A stretch of DNA of 27,333 bases, taken from NCBI GenBank assembly GCA_038246975.1, contig JBBRVJ010000024.1, positions 1 through 27,333 on the forward strand. The letters are read 5' to 3'. The stretch is from JAIYDJ01 sp038246975 (GTDB lineage Bacteria > Pseudomonadota > Alphaproteobacteria > Rhodobacterales > Rhodobacteraceae). Positions within the stretch are counted from its first letter, which is position 1. The number at the start of each line of letters is the position of its first letter. Position numbers and translations under genes: made by a program. This document shows positions 14,428 through 22,851 of this stretch, in pieces. The notes under the pieces are model-generated. The model had not been told where the DNA came from and searched no databases. It worked only from the letters and a program-made list of their open reading frames with translations.

Positions 14428-14752
14428 GAGGTCGTTTCACACCCCTGCACCCGCGCCAAAGAGCGCAGGTTTCACACCCTCGCACCCGAGACAAAGAGCG
14501 GGGGTTTCACACCTCCGCACCCGAGACAAAGAGCGGGGGTTTCACACCCCCGCACCCCCGTGGGATATTTGGACCAGGAGGAAAGGGACAAGTCAGTCGC
14601 AGTGGCTGCCCAGGTGGCCCACGGCGGGTCGGTGGGCCGTTCTCGAGGTCGATCGCCCTGCGCGCCGAAGGTGCGCTTGGGGGTGGTATGTCGGGGGCTG
14701 ATGCGGAATATTTGTGAGGAGGGGGCGCGGGGTGCCCCGAGGGACAATAAAA
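14428..14752. other. Intergenic region between the lactonase and the second SDR
   Basis: About 325 bases without a supported gene. The left half is the 35-bp repeat array. The rest has GGGATATTTGGACCAGGAGG (14562-14581) and a weaker echo GGAATATTTGTGAGGAGGGG (14705-14724). It also has the inverted repeat GGCCCAC-N9-GTGGGCC (14616-14638) and a short GGGGTGCCCC hairpin just before the SDR ribosome-binding site. I recall similar GGGATATTT stretches between genes in other Rhodobacterales, which I could not verify here. Confidence 0.55.
14435..14574. repeat. Tandem array of 35-bp repeats
   Basis: Units begin at 14435, 14470, 14505 and 14540, exactly 35 bases apart. Each starts TTTCACACC and the first three end CAAAGAGCG followed by a purine-rich tail. 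Units two and three differ at one or two bases, unit one is more diverged, and unit four matches for about its first 18 bases. Junctions fold: GCGGGGG-TTTCACA-CCCCCGC (14533-14553) is a perfect hairpin, and the preceding junction pairs with a G-U wobble. It starts 7 bases after the lactonase gene stop. Confidence 0.9.
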
Positions 14753-15502
14753 ATGCAGCTTTTCGATCTGTCGGGGCGCAGGGCGCTGATTACCGGGTCT
14801 TCGCAGGGTATCGGGCTGGCCCTGGCGCAGGGATTGGCGCAGGCGGGGGCGTCGGTCGTTCTGAACGGGCGGTATCCGGCGCGGCTGTCGGCGGCGGCGT
14901 CGATGCTGCCGGGGGCGGCCGTACTGGCGTTCGATGTGACGGACCATCGGGCAGTTCGCGAAGCGGTGGACGGGTTCGAGGCCAGGGTTGGCCCGATCGA
15001 CATACTGGTGAACAACGCCGGGATGCAGCATCGCGGGCCGCTGGAAGATTTCTCGGCCGACATGTTCGACCGGTTGTTGCAGACCAATATCGCATCGGTG
15101 TTCCATGTGGGCCAGGCCTGCGCGCGACACATGATTGTGCGGGGACGCGGCAAGATCATCAACATCGCGTCGGTGCAAACGGCTTTGGCGCGGCCCGGCA
15201 TCGCACCCTACACCGCGACCAAGGGGGCGGTGGCAAATCTGACCAAGGGCATGGCGACCGACTGGGCGCGCCATGGGCTGCACTGCAACGCGATTGCGCC
15301 GGGGTATTTCGACACTCCGCTGAATGCCGCTCTGAAAGACGATCCGGCATTCACCGCTTGGCTGGAGCAGCGAACGCCGGCGGGCCGCTGGGGTCGGGTC
15401 GAGGAGTTGGCGGGGGCCTGTATTTTCCTCGCGTCGGAGGCGTCGTCATTTGTTAACGGGCATACGCTGTTCGTCGATGGCGGGATTTCGATTTCGCTGT
15501 GA
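14753..15502 (+). CDS. SDR oxidoreductase, gluconate 5-dehydrogenase type
   Basis: This 249-residue classical SDR has TGSSQGIG (14-21), Asn39-Arg40 after the second strand (typical of NADP use), NNAG (87-90), Ser140 in INIASVQ, and Tyr153/Lys157 in YTATK. The opening FDLSGRRALITGSSQGIG and the NGR motif resemble gluconate 5-dehydrogenases (IdnO/Gno), which interconvert 5-keto-gluconate and gluconate; many relatives act on other polyols or keto-acids. AGGGA lies before ATG 14753; an upstream in-frame GTG is not needed. It is separated from the lactonase by the repeat array and may be a separate transcript. Confidence 0.85.
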   Translation: MQLFDLSGRRALITGSSQGIGLALAQGLAQAGASVVLNGRYPARLSAAASMLPGAAVLAFDVTDHRAVREAVDGFEARVGPIDILVNNAGMQHRGPLEDFSADMFDRLLQTNIASVFHVGQACARHMIVRGRGKIINIASVQTALARPGIAPYTATKGAVANLTKGMATDWARHGLHCNAIAPGYFDTPLNAALKDDPAFTAWLEQRTPAGRWGRVEELAGACIFLASEASSFVNGHTLFVDGGISISL

Positions 15503-15547
15503 GGGCTTTTCGGCTGTGATGGGTTGCCGAATGAGGGAGGAAGCACG

Positions 15548-15982
15548 ATGGGCGGAGAGACCAACCTTGACGCCTTGTTGCGGGGTCTGTCTGCAACGCT
15601 GATCGACGGTGTTTTCGTCTTTGCCACGGTCGATCCTGACGCGGTCCCGGCAGGGGTGAATCCGCGCATGACCTTTCATGAAGCCGAGGGCACCACGCTT
15701 ATCCTGTTGAAATCAGATGCGGACGCGCATGGGATATCCTGTCAGTTTCCCTGCCGGATGATAACGCTTGATGTCCATTCATCGTTGGAAGCCGTTGGTT
15801 TCATCGCGCATATCGCCACGACGCTTGCGCAGCACGGCGTGGGGGTCAATCCTGTGTCCGGCTATTTCCACGACCATCTGTTCGTTCCGGACGGGCGCGA
15901 GGCAGAAGCCATGGGAATCCTTGACCAGATCGCCCATGGCGGGGACTTTGGAAACTTGACGGTATCAAAGGGCGCGGCTTGA
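15548..15982 (+). CDS. ACT-domain protein (COG3602-like)
   Basis: The 144-residue protein resembles the small tandem-ACT family once listed as DUF/COG3602. An N-terminal part contains LLRGLSATLIDGVFVFATV. The C-terminal ACT-like half contains MITLDVHSSLEAVGFIAHIATTLAQHGVGVNPVSGYFHDHLFVP, where the pattern of regulatory helix followed by a strand pair is visible. Such proteins are assumed to bind amino acids, but no reaction is established. GGGAGGAAG precedes ATG 15548. It follows the SDR by 45 bases in the same direction and may be co-transcribed. Confidence 0.8.
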   Translation: MGGETNLDALLRGLSATLIDGVFVFATVDPDAVPAGVNPRMTFHEAEGTTLILLKSDADAHGISCQFPCRMITLDVHSSLEAVGFIAHIATTLAQHGVGVNPVSGYFHDHLFVPDGREAEAMGILDQIAHGGDFGNLTVSKGAA

Positions 15983-16158
15983 AAGGGCAATAGTAACTTT
16001 TCCTTGGGCTTTTCCAGCGCAATGCTTGCAAAAACCGCCTTTGTCTGGCCATCCGCCCGCGATGCCCAAAATTCGCCACAAATGCGCCGCTTTGCTGGCG
16101 GGGATCGGTCATGGTCCTGCCTTGCCTGTCCAAGGGCATCTGGGGTGTGAGCGGCGGA

Positions 16159-16178
16159 CCCGGACAGCAAGATCCGGG
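16159..16178 (+). other. Hairpin in the leader of the RTX gene
   Basis: CCCGGA-CAGCAAGA-TCCGGG is a perfect 6-bp stem 24 bases before the start codon. It might structure the mRNA leader. No clear promoter was found in the 219-base gap 15983-16201. Confidence 0.3.
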
Positions 16179-16201
16179 CTGGGCACGAGCAGGCAGAAGA
16201 C

Positions 16202-19200
16202 ATGGCAACGATCAATGGCACGTCCGGGGACGATACCGTCACCAGCGGCAACGCGTCCGACACGCTCAACGGGCTTGGCGGCAACGACGTGTTGTTCGGC
16301 AACGGCGGCAATGACCGGCTGTTTGGCGGGGACGGCAATGACACGCTGATCGGCGGGGCGGGCAACGACAGTCTGGACGGCGGGGCGGGGATCGACCTTG
16401 CCGACTATGATACGTCGACCTCGGCGGTCACGGTAAGCCTTGCGACCGGGCTTGGCAGTGGAGGACATGCGGCGGGCGATACGCTGGCCGGGATCGAGAA
16501 TCTGCGTGGCTCGGGGTTTGCCGATGCTCTGACCGGGAGCGCGGGCAGCAACGTGCTGACGGGCGGGTCGGGCAATGACACGCTGATCGGTGGGGGCGGC
16601 GCGGATACTCTGGACGGGGGCATCGGCATCGACCGGGCCGATTACTCCGCCTCGGCTACCGCTGTGGCGGTGGACCTTTCGACCGGGTTGGGGTCGGGGG
16701 GCGATGCGGCGGGCGATGTGCTGACGTCGGTCGAGCAACTGGCAGGTTCAGGGTTTGCCGACACGCTGACGGGGGATGGGACGGCCAATACCCTGTGGGG
16801 CGGGGTGGGCGCGGATATCCTGGCGGGCGGGGCGGGCAACGACAGCCTATATGGCGGAAATGACAACGACACGCTGACCGGCGGGTCGGGGTCCGACCTG
16901 ATCGACGGCGGTTCAGGGACGGATACGGTTGACTACGCGGCCTCGGGGGCCGGGGTTTCGGTCAATCTGCTGACCGGGGCCGGGGCGGGCGGCGATGCGG
17001 CTGGCGATACGCTGAGCGGGGTCGAGAACGTCACCGGGTCCAGCTTTGCCGATACGCTGACCGGGGACAACGGGGCAAACGTCCTGACCGGCGGGGTTGG
17101 GGGCGACCTGTTGTCGGGCGGCAGCGGGAACGACTCGGCTTATGGAGGCGCGGACGCCGATACGCTGATCGGAGGCGCGGGAGCGGACGTTCTGGACGGC
17201 GGCGCAGGGTTTGACCGGGCGGATTATTCGGCCTCGACCGCTGGAGTGGTGGTCAATCTGGCGACGGGCGTCGGCTTGGGCGGTGATGCGGCGGGCGATG
17301 CGCTGTCGGGGATCGAGGACGTGGTCGGGTCGGGGCTGGCCGACAGTCTGACCGGAGATGCGGCGGCCAATGCGTTGTATGGCGGGGTTGGCAATGACAC
17401 GCTGACGGGAGGGGCCGGGGCGGATTCGCTGTTCGGCGGGTCGGGCACCGATACGGTGGATTATGCCGGATCCGCCTTAGGGGTTTCGGTCAATCTGACC
17501 ACCCAGACGGCGAGCGGCGGGGATGCCACAGGCGATCTGCTGTCGGGGTTCGAGAATGCATCCGGGTCGGCGCAGGCCGACACGCTGACTGGCGACGCCA
17601 TTGCCAACGTGCTGACCGGGGGGGCCGGGGCCGACCTGCTGAACGGCGCCGGGGGCAATGACAGCCTGTATGGCGGCCACGACAATGACACGCTGATTGG
17701 CGGGTCGGGGTCGGACGTTCTGGATGGCGGCGCGGGGGTGGATTGGGTCGACTATTCCGCCTCGTCCAGTGCGGTGAATATCAACCTTGGCAGCGGGTCG
17801 GGCAGCGGCGGCGATGCAGCGGGCGATACGCTGACCGGGATCGAGCATGCGATCGGGTCGGCGGGCAATGATGTGCTGACCGGCAACGGGTCTGCCAACT
17901 GGCTGTTCGGCGGCGCGGGCAACGACAGTCTGAGCGGCGACGGCGGGGATGACACGCTGACCGGCGGGGCCGGGGCCGACACGCTGAACGGCGGCGTGAT
18001 GATGGACTTTGTCGATTACAGCGGATCGTCGGCGGCAGTTTCGGTCAACCTGACCACCAACGCGGCCTCGGGCGGCGATGCGACGGGCGACCGGTTGCAG
18101 GGGATCGACGGCATCCTGGGGTCGGCGTTCAACGACACGCTGCTGGGGTTCGATTTCGAAGGTCTGACCGGCGACATCTTTTGGAACGAGTTCTACGGCG
18201 GTGCGGGCAACGATTACCTCGATGTCGGCGGCGGCAATGACTTTGCTTATGGCGGGGCCGACAACGACACGATCCTGGCGGGCGACGGCAATGACGTGGC
18301 GGATGGCGGGGATGGCAATGACGTGCTGTTCGGCGGTGCGGGGAATGACACGGTCTCGGGCGGTGCCGGCAGCGACAGTGTCGATGCAGGCGATGGCAAC
18401 GACACGGTCACCGGCGGCGATGGCGACGACACCCTGCTTGGGGGCACTGGCAACGATACGCTGGACGGCGGCACGGGCGCGGACAATGTCTTTGGCGGCA
18501 CGGGCACCGATGCGCTTTATGGGGCGGCTGGCAGCGACACGCTGGACGGCGGCGATGACAACGACAGCCTGTTTGGCGGGGCGGACGACGACAGTCTGAG
18601 CGGGGGCAACGGCAACGATCTGCTGGATGGCGGCGATGGCGCTGACCGGCTGTTTGGCGGGGTGGGCACGGACAGTCTGGTTGGGGGCTCCGGGGCGGAT
18701 ACGCTGGACGGCGGGGATGGCAATGACACGCTGTCTGGCGGGGCCGATGGCGACAGTCTGTTGGGCGGGACCGGCAACGACAGCCTGGATGGCGGCGATG
18801 GGGCCGACACGCTGGACGGCGGCACCGGCAATGATACCTTGTCCGGCGGCACCGGGGCGGACGTCTTGTCGGGCGGCGACGGGCTGGATCAGCTTTTTGG
18901 CGGCACCGGATCTGACACGCTGCAAGGGGGCGCGGGCAACGACGCACTGTTTGGCGGTGACGACAATGACACACTGATCGGCGGCGACGGCGCGGATACG
19001 CTGGACGGCGGCCTTGGCGACGACGTCTTCATCGGCCGCATCGGCGATGTGATCGACGGGCAGGAAAACAACGGCGACAACGACGTGCTCAATCTGGTGG
19101 GGGCGGGCAACTTCCGGGTGCGGCGGGATCCCGACAATGCCGAAAGCGGCCGCGTCGACTTTCTGGATGCCAACGGGGTGCTGCAAGGCAGCCTGACCTT

Positions 19201-19864
19201 TGCCAACATCGAAACCATCGTGGCTTGCTTTACCCCCGGCACGATGATCGAAACCCGGCGGGGCCTGCGCGCGGTAGAGACGCTGGTGGCGGGGGACCGG
19301 ATTCTGACGCGTGACAACGGCTATCAGACGATCCGCTGGGTCGGGCGCAAGGCGCTGGAGGCGGCGGAGTTGCGCGGCAATGTGGCGTTGCAGCCGATCC
19401 TGATCCGCAAAGGGGCGCTGGGGCCGGGGGTGCCTGCCCGCGACACGATGGTGTCGCGCCAGCACCGGATGCTGGTGCAGTCGGTGCGGGCCGAGTTGCT
19501 GTTTGGCGAGGACGAGGTGTTTGTGCGTGCCGCCCATCTGCTGGACCTGCCCGATGTGATGCCTGTGGTGGTGTCTGCGGTAACCTACCTGCATCTGATG
19601 TTCGACCGCCACGAGGTGATCCGCGCCGACGGGGCGTGGAGCGAGAGTTTCCAGCCCGCGCCCCGCAGCATCGGCGGTCTGGACGAGGATCAGCGTCAGG
19701 AGTTGTTCGCTGTGTTCCCGGAACGCGAGCAGCCGTTGACAGACGGCAGCTATGCGTCGGCCCGCATGACGCTGAAGGCGCATGAGGCGCGCGTCCTGTT
19801 GGCCGGGTTGAATCGGGCGCCAGTCGTGCGGGTGGTGGAACGGCGGTTGGCGCGGGCGGGGTAA
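16202..19864 (+). CDS. RTX calcium-binding repeat protein with C-terminal Hint domain
   Basis: The 1220-residue acidic protein is a large secreted RTX protein. Residues about 1-650 alternate nonapeptide repeats (GGxGxDxLx) with seven copies of a block like VDYSASxxAVxVNLxTGxxSGGDAAGD; block spacing is about 80 or 97 residues. Residues about 660-950 are almost pure calcium-binding nonapeptides that form parallel beta-rolls. From Cys1009 (CFTPGTMIETRRG) to the end is a Hint module (Hedgehog/intein type), with a block-B-like VSRQHRM. Export by a type I system is expected, but no transporter genes are nearby. Hint modules of this family may self-cleave; there is no C-terminal partner segment. The role (surface layer, adhesion, biofilm) is open. 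Confidence 0.92.
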   Translation: MATINGTSGDDTVTSGNASDTLNGLGGNDVLFGNGGNDRLFGGDGNDTLIGGAGNDSLDGGAGIDLADYDTSTSAVTVSLATGLGSGGHAAGDTLAGIENLRGSGFADALTGSAGSNVLTGGSGNDTLIGGGGADTLDGGIGIDRADYSASATAVAVDLSTGLGSGGDAAGDVLTSVEQLAGSGFADTLTGDGTANTLWGGVGADILAGGAGNDSLYGGNDNDTLTGGSGSDLIDGGSGTDTVDYAASGAGVSVNLLTGAGAGGDAAGDTLSGVENVTGSSFADTLTGDNGANVLTGGVGGDLLSGGSGNDSAYGGADADTLIGGAGADVLDGGAGFDRADYSASTAGVVVNLATGVGLGGDAAGDALSGIEDVVGSGLADSLTGDAAANALYGGVGNDTLTGGAGADSLFGGSGTDTVDYAGSALGVSVNLTTQTASGGDATGDLLSGFENASGSAQADTLTGDAIANVLTGGAGADLLNGAGGNDSLYGGHDNDTLIGGSGSDVLDGGAGVDWVDYSASSSAVNINLGSGSGSGGDAAGDTLTGIEHAIGSAGNDVLTGNGSANWLFGGAGNDSLSGDGGDDTLTGGAGADTLNGGVMMDFVDYSGSSAAVSVNLTTNAASGGDATGDRLQGIDGILGSAFNDTLLGFDFEGLTGDIFWNEFYGGAGNDYLDVGGGNDFAYGGADNDTILAGDGNDVADGGDGNDVLFGGAGNDTVSGGAGSDSVDAGDGNDTVTGGDGDDTLLGGTGNDTLDGGTGADNVFGGTGTDALYGAAGSDTLDGGDDNDSLFGGADDDSLSGGNGNDLLDGGDGADRLFGGVGTDSLVGGSGADTLDGGDGNDTLSGGADGDSLLGGTGNDSLDGGDGADTLDGGTGNDTLSGGTGADVLSGGDGLDQLFGGTGSDTLQGGAGNDALFGGDDNDTLIGGDGADTLDGGLGDDVFIGRIGDVIDGQENNGDNDVLNLVGAGNFRVRRDPDNAESGRVDFLDANGVLQGSLTFANIETIVACFTPGTMIETRRGLRAVETLVAGDRILTRDNGYQTIRWVGRKALEAAELRGNVALQPILIRKGALGPGVPARDTMVSRQHRMLVQSVRAELLFGEDEVFVRAAHLLDLPDVMPVVVSAVTYLHLMFDRHEVIRADGAWSESFQPAPRSIGGLDEDQRQELFAVFPEREQPLTDGSYASARMTLKAHEARVLLAGLNRAPVVRVVERRLARAG
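16250..19050 (+). repeat. Glycine/aspartate nonapeptide-coding repeats of the RTX gene
   Basis: Many 27-base units encode GGxGNDxLx-type nonapeptides, arranged as short runs between seven longer blocks and then as one long run (about 18180-19030). The repetition is evident at both protein and DNA level and makes the locus prone to length variation and assembly error. Limits are approximate. Confidence 0.9.
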
Positions 19865-20123
19865 CAGAGGACTTTTCCGGTTGCAGTGGGCAGATCGCCG
19901 CGCAGGTCGAATGCCCGGACCGACCAGGGGATTTGCCAGTGGCAAATCACCCGGTCCGTTGGCGCGAGACGCGAAGCAGAAGCCATGGGGTTTTTCCGCC
20001 AACCTTACGGCTGTAATCATGCCGCGCCTGCCTTGGCTGGTGCTTTGTCGCTTTTGCCAAGCGGCAGGCAGGCGCGGCCCGATCTGTCTGGTCGTCAAAT
20101 CCGGCAAGAAGGAGCGGTTTCCC
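19865..20123. other. Convergent intergenic region with two strong hairpins
   Basis: About 260 bases without a supported gene, between the convergent RTX and kinase genes. GATTTGCCA-G-TGGCAAATC (19930-19948) is nested inside GGACCG/CGGTCC (19917-19922 and 19952-19957). A second structure pairs 20021-20033 with 20066-20078 perfectly. Neither has a U-run, but they may end transcription from both sides. The first part looks like a dispersed intergenic repeat rather than unique sequence. Confidence 0.5.
20021..20078. terminator. Long inverted repeat between convergent genes
   Basis: GCCGCGCCTGCCT (20021-20033) pairs perfectly with AGGCAGGCGCGGC (20066-20078), and TGGC/GCCA can extend it inside. 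It lies past the stops of both the RTX gene and the kinase gene, so a bidirectional transcription stop is likely although U-runs are missing. Confidence 0.5.
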
Positions 20124-21044
20124 CTACCCCCGCGCCAGCAGCGCCTCGATCTCGGCGCGCGATGGCATCGACGGGGCGGTGCCCGCCCGTGTTACCGAGA
20201 TGCCTGCCGTCGCACAGCCGAACCGCACCGCGGCAATCGGGTCCATCCCTTCGGACAGCGCCGCCGCAAAGCCGCCGTTGAAGGCATCGCCGGCGCCGGT
20301 GGTTTCCAGAACCGGTCCCGCGCTGATTACCGGAACATGCACCGTCTGCGCCCCGTCGTGAAAGAGCGCGCCCTTGTCGCCAAGGGTGATCAGCGCCGCC
20401 CCTGCCCCCATCGCGCGCAAGGCGCGGGCCGCTGCAACCGCCTCATCCACCGTGGTCACGGGCAGGCCGGTCAGCGCCTCTGCCTCGGATTCGTTTGGGG
20501 TGATGTAGTCGCAAAGGGCCATCATGCCGTCAGGCAGAGACGCGGCCGGAGCGGGGTTCAGAATCGTCGCCACCCCCGCCGCGCGGGCGATGTGCAGCGC
20601 CCGCACCGCCGCGTCCATCGGCTGTTCCAACTGCACGATGAACACATCGGCGCTGGCAATCAGATCGGCCCGCGCGTCTATATCGGCAACCGAAATCGTC
20701 CCCGCCACGCCGGGGCAGATGATGATCGCGTTGTTGCCCGTTGCCGCCTCGATGAAGATATAGGCAGCACCCGTGTAGCTGTCGGCATGCTGCGTCACCG
20801 CAGGCTGCACGCCCGCCTTGGCCCATGTTGCCAGCGCCATGTTTGCAAACGGGTCGGCTCCGAGGCGCGAGATGAAATGCGTTTCCGCCCCGGCCATCGC
20901 GGCGGCGACCGACTGGTTGGACCCTTTGCCTCCCGGCCCCAGCGCGAAACTGTGGCCCATGATCGTCTCGCCCATCCGGGGCGGGCGTTCGGCGCGGTAA
21001 GCGGTATCGGCGACGAACACACCAAGGATGACGACGCGCCCCAT
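20124..21044 (-). CDS. rbsK: Ribokinase-family sugar kinase (PfkB)
   Basis: The 306-residue protein is a PfkB-family kinase. Marks are the substrate-side motif PGGKGSNQ (37-44), TPNESEAE, LGDKGAL and the C-terminal motif ETTGAGDAFNGG with catalytic-base Asp253. Overall pattern and length fit ribokinase, which makes ribose 5-phosphate with ATP in the cytoplasm. Kinases of this group can accept other pentoses or deoxyribose. Its ATG directly abuts the stop of the FucU gene (TAG-ATG), and it is the last gene of the ATPase-FucU-kinase unit. The kinase fold is certain; the sugar is inferred. Confidence 0.88.
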   Translation of the reverse strand: MGRVVILGVFVADTAYRAERPPRMGETIMGHSFALGPGGKGSNQSVAAAMAGAETHFISRLGADPFANMALATWAKAGVQPAVTQHADSYTGAAYIFIEAATGNNAIIICPGVAGTISVADIDARADLIASADVFIVQLEQPMDAAVRALHIARAAGVATILNPAPAASLPDGMMALCDYITPNESEAEALTGLPVTTVDEAVAAARALRAMGAGAALITLGDKGALFHDGAQTVHVPVISAGPVLETTGAGDAFNGGFAAALSEGMDPIAAVRFGCATAGISVTRAGTAPSMPSRAEIEALLARG

Positions 21045-21509
21045 CTATGCCGCCCCGGACGCATCCGGCGGAATCACGCCCTTGCGGAAGATGAAACAGC
21101 CGTAGAACCGCCGCTCACCCGTCTGGATCACCGCGTAGGCTTCCTTCGCCTGTTCGTAGAAGGCAAAACGTTCGATGCTGATCATCGGGCGCGGGCGGCC
21201 CTCGGCGGCGTCGATGGCGGCCTGCACCTCGGCCTGAACCGGTTCGATGCGGGATGGATCGCCCACCACTTCCATCCGGCCTGCGAAATCGTCGACGAAT
21301 GTGTCGAGCGGCAGCACGGACAGAACTGCCTCGACCGCCTGCGCGCAGGTCAGATTGTCCATCTGCAACAGATGGCCCAGCACCGTCTGCCGCGCGATGC
21401 TGTCGGCGGGGAAGTTGGTGTCGGCGATGACCAGCGTATCGCCGTGCCCCATCGCCCGCAATGCATGCAGCACATCGGCATTCAACCGATTATCCAGACC
21501 TTTCAGCAT
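21045..21509 (-). CDS. fucU: FucU/RbsD-family sugar mutarotase
   Basis: The 154-residue protein belongs to the RbsD/FucU family that interconverts anomers of unphosphorylated sugars. The FucU pattern is clear: MLKG start, MGHGD with His22, IADTNFPA with Asp30, and the C-terminal YGCFIFRKGVI with Tyr136. FucU members act on L-fucose and have been reported to act on ribose and galactose too. GGGGGG lies before the ATG, nine bases after the ATPase gene stop, and the kinase follows with no gap, so the three genes form one operon. The likely job is to supply the right anomer to the kinase. Confidence 0.92.
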   Translation of the reverse strand: MLKGLDNRLNADVLHALRAMGHGDTLVIADTNFPADSIARQTVLGHLLQMDNLTCAQAVEAVLSVLPLDTFVDDFAGRMEVVGDPSRIEPVQAEVQAAIDAAEGRPRPMISIERFAFYEQAKEAYAVIQTGERRFYGCFIFRKGVIPPDASGAA

Positions 21510-21518
21510 GTCCCCCCC

Positions 21519-22565
<1,047 letters not shown>

Positions 22566-22579
22566 GACGCACCCTTTCT

Positions 22580-22611
22580 AACGGAAAAATTTTCGCCGAA
22601 AATTTTTCGTT
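22580..22611. promoter_or_regulatory. AT-rich near-perfect palindrome before the ATPase operon
   Basis: GAAAAATTTTCG (22584-22595) and CGAAAATTTTTC (22597-22608) are perfect inverted copies around one C. Flanking AACG/CGTT (22580-22583 and 22608-22611) pair if one G is bulged. It lies 15-46 bases upstream of the start codon, in strongly GC-rich surroundings. It may be an operator for a sugar-responsive repressor or a leader hairpin. Confidence 0.6.
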
Positions 22612-22680
22612 CCGCCCGTAAGGGCACCTTTGGGCTTCTTGGTAACGCAGGGCCGGACCCCTGTCCACCATCCAGACATG

Positions 22681-22692
22681 CTAACATGTTAG
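22681..22692. promoter_or_regulatory. 12-bp palindrome CTAACATGTTAG in the divergent promoter region
   Basis: CTAACATGTTAG is a perfect palindrome. On the minus strand it contains TAACAT, which with TTGGGA 16 bases upstream (22708-22713) makes a weak promoter for the ATPase operon. On the plus strand it lies just upstream of TTGACT (22697-22702), a possible -35 for the binding-protein gene. The position fits an operator controlling both directions. Confidence 0.5.
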
Positions 22693-22743
22693 AGGATTGA
22701 CTCAGGTTCCCAAGGCTGAGAATGTCATTGCATGTCCGGCCGT

Positions 22744-22762
22744 GCCCGGACCCGGACCGGGC
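22744..22762 (+). other. Leader hairpin before the binding-protein gene
   Basis: GCCCGG-ACCCGGA-CCGGGC is a perfect 6-bp stem in the leader of the binding-protein gene, followed by a small CCCC-GAAT-GGGG stem near 22780. It may structure or stabilise the mRNA. No known riboswitch was recognised. Confidence 0.3.
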
Positions 22763-22851
22763 GTACCTGTGGCCACAAGACCCCGAATGGGGCGAAGGGC
22801 CCGCCTGACCGGACCGCCGTTCCGCGCGGATGATCCACTGGGAGGTTTTTC

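Noticed and set aside
14435..14574. CRISPR array
   Set aside because: The units are directly adjacent with no unique spacers and there are no cas genes.
16250..19050. Minisatellite or CRISPR-like repeats
   Set aside because: The periodicity is fully explained by in-frame nonapeptide coding.
19750..19986. Minus-strand 78-codon open frame at the RTX 3' end
   Set aside because: Overlaps the Hint coding region in antisense and continues into an intergenic repeat; no supported start.
17477..20107. An 876-codon minus-strand frame opposite the RTX gene
   Set aside because: It mirrors the RTX repeats and the downstream gap; no domain or start is supported.
22566..22851. Riboswitch in the binding-protein leader
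   Set aside because: Several hairpins are present, but no conserved core of a known sugar, metal or cofactor riboswitch was recognised.
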